Source: Vagococcus bubulae
GTDB lineage: Bacteria > Bacillota > Bacilli > Lactobacillales > Vagococcaceae
Length of the DNA: 64,000 nucleotides
Reading direction: 5' to 3'
NCBI RefSeq assembly: GCF_003950315.1
Contig: NZ_NGJT01000001.1
Coordinates: forward strand, 62,001-126,000
Every line of letters starts with the position of its first letter. Positions within the stretch are counted from its first letter, which is position 1. The notes beneath the pieces are model-generated. The model saw only the letters and a program-made list of their open reading frames with translations. It did not search any database and was not told the origin of the DNA. Positions 26,383 to 35,173 of the stretch are shown one piece after another. The position numbers and the translations under genes are program-made.

Positions 26383-27442
26383 TGCTTTACTTTTATTTTT
26401 AGGGTTTTCAATGGCGATGACACCCTACATAACACAAAGAGGGATTATTTTCGGTATCACATTACCAAAGGAAACCGATGACATAACTCATTTAAAGAAA
26501 CAATATTTTAATCAAAATATGCTATTAAGCGTATTGATGGTAGTATTATTTGTTTTATTTGATAAGGGAATGAATGTGTCTGATGAAAAGTTAAGTATTA
26601 TAATGGTAGTATTTATATCCCTTCAAATGGTGTTTGGTATTGTGACTTATTTCATTGCGAATCGAAAAGTAGACTATTATAAAAATAAACTAATTGAAGA
26701 AGGCTATCAACCAAATAAAAAAATGGTGCTTGATTTACATTACCGAGAAAACATGACGATTTTTCCAACATGGTTATTAGTTGCTATTCAACTTATTATT
26801 ATCGCAATCGAAATAATTATTACGATAAAAAATCAGGCGATTATCCCTGATAAAATCATCATGCAATGGGATTTTCAGGGGAATCCAACCAGAATGGTTG
26901 ATAAAACATGGTTTAATATTTATTCTTTACCCGTTATTCAATTAGTCATGGTATTTATATTAAGCTTCACCAATGAATCGTATAAACGTGGCAAGCAACG
27001 CGTGATGAATAATCAATCAGTTAAATGGAGTCAGTCTTTTAGAAAAATATCCTCTTACATAGGGACAGTGATCGCTGTCTTGGTCCAAATCATGATGTTT
27101 AGTATTCAAATGACTAGTGTGGTACCATTTCTGACTGAAAAGACCATGTCTAAGATAGTATTTATTCTTATAGGGATCATGTTACTCACTATTATTGGTT
27201 TAATGGTGATTTATGGACAAAGTGGATCGAGATTAGATCCATCAAGTGTGACACCACAAGCCTATGATGATGATAAATATTGGAAATGGGGGATGTTTTA
27301 CTTTAATCGAGAGGATCCATCCTTTTGGGTTGAAAAACGAATGGGTATTGGTATGACAATTAATTTGGCAAATTGGAAAGCAGTAGCGTTTGTCGTGATT
27401 CCAATTGTTTTTATACTAGGACTCTCCTTTTTTATTGGGTAA
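26366..27442 (+). CDS. DUF1648/DUF5808 membrane protein
   Basis: A 358-residue protein with about eight hydrophobic segments. A central DUF1648-type segment reads IPDKIIMQWDFQGNPTRMVDK, and the C-terminal DUF5808-like segment reads KYWKWGMFYFNREDPSFWVEKRMGIG. These proteins are related to SdpI-type membrane proteins and often sit beside YtrA-like regulators; a role in envelope stress or bacteriocin immunity is inferred from that context. ATG 26366 lies within the end of the regulator gene, showing translational coupling. Confidence 0.82.
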   Translation: MIWIISALLLFLGFSMAMTPYITQRGIIFGITLPKETDDITHLKKQYFNQNMLLSVLMVVLFVLFDKGMNVSDEKLSIIMVVFISLQMVFGIVTYFIANRKVDYYKNKLIEEGYQPNKKMVLDLHYRENMTIFPTWLLVAIQLIIIAIEIIITIKNQAIIPDKIIMQWDFQGNPTRMVDKTWFNIYSLPVIQLVMVFILSFTNESYKRGKQRVMNNQSVKWSQSFRKISSYIGTVIAVLVQIMMFSIQMTSVVPFLTEKTMSKIVFILIGIMLLTIIGLMVIYGQSGSRLDPSSVTPQAYDDDKYWKWGMFYFNREDPSFWVEKRMGIGMTINLANWKAVAFVVIPIVFILGLSFFIG

Positions 27443-27445
27443 ATA

Positions 27446-27482
27446 AAAGGGCACAAAATACATGCGATTTTGTGCCTTTTTG
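27446..27482. terminator. Bidirectional terminator
   Basis: GGCACAAAAT pairs with ATTTTGTGCC, with A-rich sequence before and T-rich sequence after, between convergent genes. Confidence 0.88.
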
Positions 27483-27483
27483 T

Positions 27484-28086
27484 TTACTCTGAAAGCATTA
27501 ATTTCAAGCCAAAGAAAAGTAGAATGATGCCAGCTGATTTATTAATGAGCGTTTGTGTGCTATTCTTTTCAAAGAAGTGTCTTACTCGACTTAAAAGTAG
27601 CGTGTATAAACCAAAAATAATGAAAGTAATACTAATATAAGTAATGCCTAATACCCCAAAGTGCCACCAAGTCCCTGTACTTGCATCCACGAATTGAGGA
27701 AGAAAGGTTAGAAAAAACACAGCGATTTTTGGATTAAATAAGTTAGTCACTAATCCTTGAGAATAAAAGTTTGTTTTTGTTGCTTTCTCTTGTTGTTGAG
27801 TGCTGTCTTGTTTGGTTAATAAAGATTTCATACCTAGATAAATTAAATAGCCAGCTCCAATGTATTTGACAATGGAAAATAAAATAGCTGACTTAACGAG
27901 CAACGCTGATAGACCAATAATAGAAAATAGCGTGTGACACATTAAAGCAGTACACGTACCAAAAATGGTTTTAAATCCAGCTAATTTACCAAATTCTAGC
28001 GTATTTTTAGTAATTAAAATGTAGTCAGGCCCTGGAATGATAACCAGAACAACTGTGAGAAATAAGAAATTTACATAATTGTTCAT
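27484..28086 (-). CDS. LysE/RhtB family exporter
   Basis: A 200-residue inner-membrane protein with about six membrane segments. The N-terminal signature VVLVIIPGPDYILITKNTLEFGKLAGF is typical of LysE/RhtB amino-acid exporters, as is the later GLVTNLFNPKIAVFFLTFLPQFV. The exported compound cannot be deduced. A GAGGTG ribosome site precedes the ATG at 28084-28086. It is monocistronic on the minus strand. Confidence 0.92.
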   Translation of the reverse strand: MNNYVNFLFLTVVLVIIPGPDYILITKNTLEFGKLAGFKTIFGTCTALMCHTLFSIIGLSALLVKSAILFSIVKYIGAGYLIYLGMKSLLTKQDSTQQQEKATKTNFYSQGLVTNLFNPKIAVFFLTFLPQFVDASTGTWWHFGVLGITYISITFIIFGLYTLLLSRVRHFFEKNSTQTLINKSAGIILLFFGLKLMLSE

Positions 28087-28178
28087 AAAAGCACCTCAAT
28101 TGATTATTTTATCTATCATATCAAATATTAAGTAAAAAGAATATGTTTCAAATAAAATTAGTGAAGTGTGGAGGAAAA

Positions 28179-28457
28179 ATGAAAAAGAAAATAACACTAT
28201 TATTAGTAATGATATTTTTCAGCACGTTTTTGTTTAGTCATACCAGTTCAGATAGGGCACTTAGATTGACAGTACTTTTGAATGGATTTCCCAAAGAAGC
28301 AATAACATCAGATATTGAGTATGTCTTTAAACATGACGAGAATACAAAATATTATTTTTTAGAACCAACACCAGTTAGCCATCAAACTGGACCAACCAAT
28401 GCTTGGAAAGCGAAACAAGTTGGTATATTTTACTTTGCCAGTTATTATGGCGCATAA
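28179..28457 (+). CDS. Small secreted protein, unknown function
   Basis: A 92-residue protein with a clear signal peptide (MKKKITLLLVMIFFSTFLF) and no lipobox. The mature part contains RLTVLLNGFPKEAITSDIEYVFKHDENTKYYFLEP and ends in an aromatic tail FYFASYYGA. No family was recognised. ATG 28179 follows GGAGGAAAA; a longer reading from 28143 has no ribosome site. The 147 bases after it hold no clear terminator and presumably the polA promoter. Confidence 0.6.
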   Translation: MKKKITLLLVMIFFSTFLFSHTSSDRALRLTVLLNGFPKEAITSDIEYVFKHDENTKYYFLEPTPVSHQTGPTNAWKAKQVGIFYFASYYGA

Positions 28458-28604
28458 TATTTTATAACTATTATCGCAAACAAGATAATCTTTTAAAAAA
28501 CAACGCAACTAGACAAAAATAAAGCCCATTACGATTTTTAACTTTCGCAATAGCACTCAAAATTTGATAGAATACTAACAGAAGAATAGAAATGGAGTGT
28601 CATA

Positions 28605-31256
28605 ATGGCGAAGAAAAAATTATTATTAGTCGATGGAAATAGTATTGCATTTAGAGGATTCTATGCACTCTATCAATCACTTGAACGTTTCAAAAATAAC
28701 AATGGTTTACATACAAATGCGTTATATGCAGTCAACAATATGTTAGAAAATATATTAGCTAAAGAAGAGCCAACTCATGTACTAGTAGCATTTGATGCAG
28801 GTAAGACAACCTTTAGACATGCCTTTTACGAGGATTATAAAGCTGGACGAGCGAAAACACCAAGCGAGTTTAAGGAACAAATGCCTTATTTAAGAGATTT
28901 AATCGAAGGGCTTGGAATGAAGCATTTTGAACTAGATAATTATGAAGCAGATGATATCATTGGAACACTTGCGACCAAATATGCGTCTGAAGAAATGGAT
29001 GTTGTGGTACTATCAGGTGATAAAGATTTGACTCAATTAGCTAGTGAACACACAACAGTTGATGTGACAGTCAAAGGTGTCAGTGAAATCGAAAGCTATA
29101 CACCTGAGCATATCATGGAAAAATATGAATTAACTCCGTCACAAATTGTCGACATGAAAGGTCTTGCAGGAGATCAATCAGATAATATTCCTGGTGTCAC
29201 TAAAATCGGTGAAAAAACGGCCATCAAGTTGTTAAAAGAGTATGGGACAGTTGAAGGCATATATGAACACATTGATGACATGAAAAAAAGTAAAATGAAA
29301 GAAAATCTGATTAATGAAAAAGACATTGCCTTATTAAGTAAAAAATTAGCAACCATTGACACAAATGTTCCACTAGATATGACACTAGATGATTTAGCTT
29401 ACAATGGGAAAGATTTAGAAAAATTGATTCCTTTTTATAAAGAAATGGATTTTAATTCATTCTTAGCTAAATTAGATACCAGTAATGTGGAAAGTGATTT
29501 AGTTGAAAAAGTCGCAATTCATTATGAGGTGATATCAGACTTAACGGAAGACATGTTTACTTCAGATATGACGTTTTATGCGGAGATGTTAGGAGAAAAC
29601 TATCATACTTCCCCAATTGTTGGGTTTGCTTTTGGAAACAAAGAAAAAGTCTATGTGACAGATAATATGGACTTATTTTCTCATCCATTGTTGATTCAGT
29701 GGCTCCAAGACAATGAAAAAACAAAAAAAGTTTTTGATGCAAAAAGACAGTATGTGGCGTTAAATCGTTATGACATTAAACTTGAAAATGTTAAATTTGA
29801 TATGCTATTAGCTGCGTATTTAGCTGATTCAACGAATAACAGTGAAGACTTAGCTCAAATCGCTCATTTTTATGATTATTATGATGTGGATCGTGATGAA
29901 GTGGTTTTTGGAAAAGGCGCTAAAAAGGGGCTTCCAGGGTCTATGGACACGTTATATGAGCATCTAGCTCGTAAAGTTGTAGCGATTGATTCATTGTATG
30001 AGCCAATCATGACTGATCTTGAAGATAAAAATCAAGCAGATTTATTTTATGATATTGAGTTGCCTATTTCGTTAATTTTAGCTGACATGGAAATAGAAGG
30101 TATCACGGTGAATGCAAGTCGATTGCAAGAAATGAAAGGCGAATTTGCTGAGAGATTAAGTGAAATTGAGCAAACGATTTACGGTATTGCTGGTGAAGAA
30201 TTTAATATTAATTCACCAAAACAATTGGGTGTGATTTTATTTGAAAAAATGGGATTGCCTGTTATTAAGAAAACAAAAACCGGTTATTCGACAGCAGTTG
30301 ACGTATTAGAAAAATTACAGGGAGAGTCACCAATTATTGATAGTATTTTGTCTTATCGACAGTTAGCTAAAATCCAATCAACATACGTGGAAGGATTGTT
30401 AAAGGTCATTTTTGAAGACAATAAAATTCATACTAGATACATTCAAACACTAACTCAAACTGGGCGACTAAGCTCAGTTGATCCTAACTTGCAAAATATT
30501 CCAATTCGATTAGAAGAAGGCCGTAAAATTCGCCAAGCGTTTGTTCCACGACAAAAAGGATGGAAATTATTTGCGTCAGATTACTCTCAAATTGAGTTGC
30601 GTGTTTTAGCGGCTATTTCTGATGATGAGCACTTAAAAGAAGCGTTTATTGAAGGATTAGATATTCACTCAAGTACAGCGATGCGTGTCTTTGGTATTGA
30701 AAAAGCTGAAGACGTAGATAGTAATATGCGTCGTCAAGCAAAAGCCGTGAACTTTGGGATTGTGTATGGGATTAGTGATTATGGTTTATCACAAAATTTA
30801 GGCATTACACGAAAAGAAGCACAAGAGTTTATCGACCGTTACTTTACGATGTATCCAGGTGTTAAAAAATATATGGAAGACATTGTGCGTGAAGCGAAAG
30901 ATAAAGGCTATGTTGAAACGTTGTATCATCGTCGCCGTTATTTACCAGATATTAATGCTAGAAACTTTAATCTGCGCTCATTTGCTGAAAGGACAGCGAT
31001 TAACACGCCAATCCAAGGAAGTGCTGCTGATATTTTAAAAATTGCGATGATTAAAATTAATAAACGTTTGAAAGAAGAAAACATGCAAGCTACGATGTTG
31101 TTACAAGTACACGATGAGTTAGTATTTGAAGCACCTGAAGAAGAAATACCAGCTTTGCAACAATTAGTTGAAGAAACCATGAACCATGCCGTTGAATTAT
31201 CTGTGCCACTTAGAGCGGATAGTAGCTATGGTGACACATGGTATGATGCCAAATAA
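28605..31256 (+). CDS. polA: DNA polymerase I
   Basis: An 883-residue polymerase for Okazaki-fragment processing and repair. Domains: 5'-3' exonuclease (about 1-290; LLLVDGNSIAFRGF, DNYEADDIIGTL), a 3'-5' exonuclease-like middle part (about 305-470) in which the acidic catalytic residues are not evident, and the polymerase domain (about 500-883) with motif A SDYSQIELR, motif B RRQAKAVNFGIVYG and motif C LLQVHDELVFE. Loss of proofreading is common in Gram-positive polA. It starts at ATG 28605 and leads an operon with mutM and coaE. Confidence 0.97.
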   Translation: MAKKKLLLVDGNSIAFRGFYALYQSLERFKNNNGLHTNALYAVNNMLENILAKEEPTHVLVAFDAGKTTFRHAFYEDYKAGRAKTPSEFKEQMPYLRDLIEGLGMKHFELDNYEADDIIGTLATKYASEEMDVVVLSGDKDLTQLASEHTTVDVTVKGVSEIESYTPEHIMEKYELTPSQIVDMKGLAGDQSDNIPGVTKIGEKTAIKLLKEYGTVEGIYEHIDDMKKSKMKENLINEKDIALLSKKLATIDTNVPLDMTLDDLAYNGKDLEKLIPFYKEMDFNSFLAKLDTSNVESDLVEKVAIHYEVISDLTEDMFTSDMTFYAEMLGENYHTSPIVGFAFGNKEKVYVTDNMDLFSHPLLIQWLQDNEKTKKVFDAKRQYVALNRYDIKLENVKFDMLLAAYLADSTNNSEDLAQIAHFYDYYDVDRDEVVFGKGAKKGLPGSMDTLYEHLARKVVAIDSLYEPIMTDLEDKNQADLFYDIELPISLILADMEIEGITVNASRLQEMKGEFAERLSEIEQTIYGIAGEEFNINSPKQLGVILFEKMGLPVIKKTKTGYSTAVDVLEKLQGESPIIDSILSYRQLAKIQSTYVEGLLKVIFEDNKIHTRYIQTLTQTGRLSSVDPNLQNIPIRLEEGRKIRQAFVPRQKGWKLFASDYSQIELRVLAAISDDEHLKEAFIEGLDIHSSTAMRVFGIEKAEDVDSNMRRQAKAVNFGIVYGISDYGLSQNLGITRKEAQEFIDRYFTMYPGVKKYMEDIVREAKDKGYVETLYHRRRYLPDINARNFNLRSFAERTAINTPIQGSAADILKIAMIKINKRLKEENMQATMLLQVHDELVFEAPEEEIPALQQLVEETMNHAVELSVPLRADSSYGDTWYDAK

Positions 31257-31274
31257 GTTAAAGGGGTAGAGTGA

Positions 31275-32105
31275 ATGCCTGAATTACCAGAAGTTGAAAC
31301 AGTTAGAAAAGGACTGGTTCAACTTGTTAAAGGAAAAGAAATTAGTAATGTTATCGTCGATTGGGGAAGAATTATTGAGTCCCCTGAAGTAGACGAATTT
31401 ATTCATACATTAGTCGGTCAAACGATTTTAGATGTGGACAGACGTGGTAAATTTTTGATTTTTAAATTAAGTCATCATGATATGATTAGCCATTTGCGAA
31501 TGGAAGGAAAATTTGAATATCATAATCAAACAGATGATATTCAGAAACATACCCATGTGCGTTTTCAATTTACTGATGGAACAGAGTTGCGTTATCTCGA
31601 TGTGAGAAAATTTGGACGTCTATCGCTTGAGCCAAAAGGATTAGGGCAAGAGTATAAAGGAATAAAAAAACTTGGTCCAGAACCTGTTTTACCAGATTTT
31701 GATTTAGAGACTTTTAAGCAACAACTAAAGAAAAAGCATCGTGCGATTAAACCGTTATTATTGGATCAAACACTTGTCACAGGGTTAGGGAATATTTATG
31801 TAGACGAAGCATTGTATCAGTCTTGTATTCACCCAGAGCAGATAGCATCAAAACTAACGGATAATGAAGTTGAAACACTTCATCAAGCCATTATTGATGT
31901 CTTAGCAACAGCTGTAGAGGCTGGTGGAACCACCATTAGAACGTATAAAAATGCTTTAGGTGATGCCGGTCATTTTCAAGTGTATTTATCGGCATATGGC
32001 AAACAAGGTGAACCTTGCAAACGTTGTGGGCACACGATTGAAAAAATAAAAGTCGCTCAACGTGGCACACACTTTTGTCCTATCTGTCAAGTCACTCATG
32101 ATTAG
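31275..32105 (+). CDS. mutM: Formamidopyrimidine-DNA glycosylase
   Basis: A base-excision repair enzyme for 8-oxoguanine and formamidopyrimidines. The N terminus MPELPEVETVRKGL provides the catalytic Pro2 and Glu3. The H2TH region contains GLGNIYVDEAL, and the C-terminal zinc finger has CKRCG and CPIC pairs. Length is 276 residues. It follows polA by 18 bases and precedes coaE by 12 bases, a conserved Lactobacillales order. Confidence 0.97.
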   Translation: MPELPEVETVRKGLVQLVKGKEISNVIVDWGRIIESPEVDEFIHTLVGQTILDVDRRGKFLIFKLSHHDMISHLRMEGKFEYHNQTDDIQKHTHVRFQFTDGTELRYLDVRKFGRLSLEPKGLGQEYKGIKKLGPEPVLPDFDLETFKQQLKKKHRAIKPLLLDQTLVTGLGNIYVDEALYQSCIHPEQIASKLTDNEVETLHQAIIDVLATAVEAGGTTIRTYKNALGDAGHFQVYLSAYGKQGEPCKRCGHTIEKIKVAQRGTHFCPICQVTHD

Positions 32106-32117
32106 GGGGAGTCAACC

Positions 32118-32711
32118 ATGACTTATTTATTAGGATTAACAGGTGGCATTGCTTCTGGGAAATCAACGATTAGTCAGTTTTTTAAATCAAAACAGATACC
32201 TGTGATTGATGCAGACATCGTCGCTAGAGAAGTTGTGGAACCTAATACAGCTGGTTTAAATCAAATCGTGGCTCATTTTGGTGAAGAGATTCTTTTATCC
32301 AATGGCGAGCTTAATCGAAAAAAATTAGGGTCGATTATTTTTGAAGATAAGGAAAAAAGGGAATTACTTAATCGTATTTTATCCGATGAAATACGAGAAA
32401 ATATCTTGAGGAAAATATCAGACTATAAAAAACAAGAACAGCCACTTGTCGTACTCGATATTCCATTATTATATGAGGGCGGTTATGATAAAATGGTTGA
32501 TCGTGTCATGGTTTGTTATGTTCCAAAACAGGTGCAACTATCTCGTTTGATGTCGCGTGATCGATTGAACGAAGCTGATGCTTTAAAAAGAATCAGTAGT
32601 CAGATGGACTTAGAAGAAAAGAAACGATTAGCTGATGTTGTCATTGACAATAGTGGATCAATCGAAGAAACATTAAAACAAGTCGATAATTGGCTAACAC
32701 CATTTTCATAA
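32118..32711 (+). CDS. coaE: Dephospho-CoA kinase
   Basis: This enzyme catalyses the last step of coenzyme A synthesis, phosphorylating dephospho-CoA. The P-loop is GLTGGIASGKST, with DADIVAREVVEP and DIPLLYEGG as further family motifs and a RLMSRDRLNEADAL lid segment. Length is 197 residues. It is the last gene of the polA-mutM-coaE operon and ends at a strong terminator. Confidence 0.96.
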   Translation: MTYLLGLTGGIASGKSTISQFFKSKQIPVIDADIVAREVVEPNTAGLNQIVAHFGEEILLSNGELNRKKLGSIIFEDKEKRELLNRILSDEIRENILRKISDYKKQEQPLVVLDIPLLYEGGYDKMVDRVMVCYVPKQVQLSRLMSRDRLNEADALKRISSQMDLEEKKRLADVVIDNSGSIEETLKQVDNWLTPFS

Positions 32712-32713
32712 AA

Positions 32714-32743
32714 AACCACCTGAGCGTTTTCGCTCAGGTGGTT
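32714..32743. terminator. Bidirectional terminator
   Basis: A perfect 13-bp stem AACCACCTGAGCG / CGCTCAGGTGGTT with a four-base loop, between convergent coaE and the efflux gene. Confidence 0.9.
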
Positions 32744-32757
32744 TCATTTATATTTAT

Positions 32758-34374
32758 TTATCCTTTCGCTTTATCTTTTCGTTTGTAAAGACCAAATGTT
32801 AAGATGAAACTAATACACATAATAATAGATGCAATACCGATTGTTTTAACCACACTGTTTGTAAAGTTATGGTCTAGTTTTGTGACAATATTATCTTGAA
32901 TTGATTTTGTTAAATGCAATGCTTCAGGATTTGATTGTTTTAACACACGAATAGATGAACCTGCACTATCAATCACACTTGATTCAAGTGAATGTTGAAC
33001 TTGAGTTGGCAATCCAACATTGTCTAGTGTATTTGGGATATCGTGTTGAAGTTGTAAACCAAATACTGTCCCAATAATTGCAATTCCTAATGCGGAACCA
33101 ATTTGACGAACGGTAGACTGGATACTTGACCCTTGACCTGATTGAGCAGGTGGCACATCTTTTAACACAATAGATGTTAATTGGGCAGAGGCAAAACCTA
33201 ATCCAATACCATAGACGATTAACCAAACAATAATCCAAGTTAACCCATTATTGGGATCAACTGTTTTAAAGAATCCGAAAAAGCCAAGTGTTTCTAGGAA
33301 TAACCCAAGAGAAACCACAAATGAAGCAGATGTTTTCTCAACAATAAAGGATGCCATCCCACCAGCTAAAAAGGCTCCAAGTCCCATCATCGCTAAAATA
33401 GCACCTGATTTAATAGGACTAAGTGTCAAAATATTTTGTAAAAATAGCGGTAATAAGAATAATAAGCCGGATTCCCCAATTGCTACAATCCCTGCAATGG
33501 TGTTCCCCAATGAAAAACTTTTGAATTTAAACAATGATAAATCAAGTAAATGAGATTTATTTGTTTTACTTAGATGTGCTTCCCAAACTAAGAATAAAGC
33601 AAAGAAAATAGCTCCTACAACAAGTAGGGTTGGGATGATAGATAAGTTAAAGAGAGTAGGATGATCGCCTTTTACGTGCCACCAACCATAATTACGTCCT
33701 TCAATAATACCAAATACTAATAAAATTAACCCAATAGTTGATAAAATAAAGCCAATAAAATCAAAACCGTTCGTCATCTTTTCACCATAAGTTTCAGGTA
33801 AAAATTTTAAAGCCGCTAAAATAATAAATAATCCAATTGGTAAATTAATCCAGAAAATCCAATGCCATGTCATATAAGTGGTAAAATACCCACCTAACAA
33901 AGGCCCAATGGCGGCCATACCAGAAATAACAGAACCCCATACGGCAAAAGCCACAATCCGATCTTTGCCAAAGAATAATGAGTTAACAGCAGATAAGGTA
34001 GTTGGTAAAACCGTTGCTCCCCCAATCCCTTGCATGGTTCTAGCAGCTAACATAAACGTAATATCTTTTGAAAAACTAGCCATTATAGATCCGATTAAAA
34101 AGATAACAATCCCAATAATCAGCATTTTTTTTCGACCAAAATTATCTGCAATGCGTCCCATTGTGATTAACAAAGAGGAGAAAATTAACGAATAAAGCGT
34201 AATAATCCATTCAGCATCAGTAAAAGATAATTTCAAATCTTTCATAATGACGGGTAATGACACATTAACAATGGTCCCATCTATGACGACTAATGACACA
34301 GAAAGAGCTAATATGGCTAGTGCCCACCATTTATGTTTGACAGTGTTTTGTTGCGTAGTTGTTGTATCTGTCAC
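32758..34374 (-). CDS. MFS drug efflux transporter, DHA2 (EmrB/QacA) family
   Basis: A 538-residue transporter with about 14 membrane segments, the DHA2 topology. Motif A appears as GRIADNFGRKKMLIIG, motif D1 as VVIDGTIVNVSLPVI and motif C as GPLLGGYF. A large extracellular loop near the C terminus contains a Ser/Asp-rich segment. GTG 34374 is chosen: GAGGTG lies six bases before it, while a GTG at 34383 is part of that ribosome site. Its promoter overlaps a palindrome (34425-34441). The gene lies opposite to, and between, coaE and nrdR, which are usually adjacent. The substrate is unknown. Confidence 0.92.
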   Translation of the reverse strand: MTDTTTTQQNTVKHKWWALAILALSVSLVVIDGTIVNVSLPVIMKDLKLSFTDAEWIITLYSLIFSSLLITMGRIADNFGRKKMLIIGIVIFLIGSIMASFSKDITFMLAARTMQGIGGATVLPTTLSAVNSLFFGKDRIVAFAVWGSVISGMAAIGPLLGGYFTTYMTWHWIFWINLPIGLFIILAALKFLPETYGEKMTNGFDFIGFILSTIGLILLVFGIIEGRNYGWWHVKGDHPTLFNLSIIPTLLVVGAIFFALFLVWEAHLSKTNKSHLLDLSLFKFKSFSLGNTIAGIVAIGESGLLFLLPLFLQNILTLSPIKSGAILAMMGLGAFLAGGMASFIVEKTSASFVVSLGLFLETLGFFGFFKTVDPNNGLTWIIVWLIVYGIGLGFASAQLTSIVLKDVPPAQSGQGSSIQSTVRQIGSALGIAIIGTVFGLQLQHDIPNTLDNVGLPTQVQHSLESSVIDSAGSSIRVLKQSNPEALHLTKSIQDNIVTKLDHNFTNSVVKTIGIASIIMCISFILTFGLYKRKDKAKG

Positions 34375-34411
34375 TTTGTACACCTCACTTAAAATATTTG
34401 TTTACGTGTGT

Positions 34412-34441
34412 ATATTACACCTAAAGTGACGTTGTGTCACA
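34412..34441 (-). promoter_or_regulatory. Promoter and palindrome for the efflux gene
   Basis: On the minus strand GTGACA, 17 bases, TAATAT. The palindrome AGTGAC-N5-GTCACA (34425-34441 on plus) covers the -35 and is a likely repressor site; no regulator gene is adjacent. A similar palindrome occurs twice at 46192-46246. Confidence 0.6.
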
Positions 34442-34567
34442 CAATTTGCAATATCATCATATATCTTTTACATATGCACAAATTATTCGATATTTTAAAC
34501 AAAAAATTCATTATTAAATACGAATTTCTCAAAAAAGATTCTTTGTTTTTTAGTATGGATAAAAATT

Positions 34568-34633
34568 TGTTATAATGGTCTAATCTGTCTAAACGAGTTT
34601 GCCTATACCGATAGTGGTGTTACGTGTTATAAT
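34568..34633 (+). promoter_or_regulatory. Two extended -10 elements before nrdR
   Basis: TGTTATAAT occurs at 34568-34576 and again at 34625-34633. Neither has a good -35. They suggest two start points for the nrdR-dnaB-dnaI transcript. Confidence 0.5.
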
Positions 34634-34681
34634 AGTGCTACTATTTCGTCTGTTGAGACAGTTTATGAAGAGGTGAAAAAC

Positions 34682-35146
34682 ATGCAGTGTCCTAAATGTA
34701 GCTATAATGGTTCAAGAGTAGTAGATAGTCGTCCTGCTGATGACAATCGTGCCATTCGTCGTAGAAGAGAATGTGAAGCGTGTGGCTTTCGATTTACCAC
34801 GTTCGAGCGTATTGAAGTATCTCCATTACTTGTTGTGAAGAAAAATGGGGCAAGAGAAGAGTTTAACCGTGAAAAAATACTAAGAGGTTTAGTTCGTTCG
34901 GCAGAAAAAAGACCCGTGTCCATGGACCAGATGGAACAAGTCGTTGAACGTGTGGAAAATAGAGTCCGACAAAAAGGGGACAATGAAGTATCGACCACTT
35001 TAATTGGCGAATATGTCATGGAAGAATTAGTTAATCTAGATGAGATTGCCTATATTCGCTTTGCCAGCGTTTACCGCCAATTTAAAGATATGAGTGTCTT
35101 TTTAAAAGAATTACAAGAAATTATTGATAAAGAGCAACATGATTAA
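34682..35146 (+). CDS. nrdR: Transcriptional repressor NrdR
   Basis: A nucleotide-responsive repressor of ribonucleotide reductase genes. The N-terminal zinc ribbon has CPKC (residues 3-6) and CEAC, followed by the ATP-cone domain ([16 protein letters not shown] ... [13 protein letters not shown]). Length is 154 residues. ATG 34682 follows GAGGTGA; an in-frame GTG at 34673 overlaps it. It precedes dnaB by 27 bases. Confidence 0.96.
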   Translation: MQCPKCSYNGSRVVDSRPADDNRAIRRRRECEACGFRFTTFERIEVSPLLVVKKNGAREEFNREKILRGLVRSAEKRPVSMDQMEQVVERVENRVRQKGDNEVSTTLIGEYVMEELVNLDEIAYIRFASVYRQFKDMSVFLKELQEIIDKEQHD

Positions 35147-35173
35147 GAAGATAGAAAGTGAAGTGAGTATGAG

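Noticed and set aside
33878-34195. Plus-strand frame opposite the efflux gene
   Set aside because: It overlaps conserved transporter motif A on the other strand and has no ribosome site.
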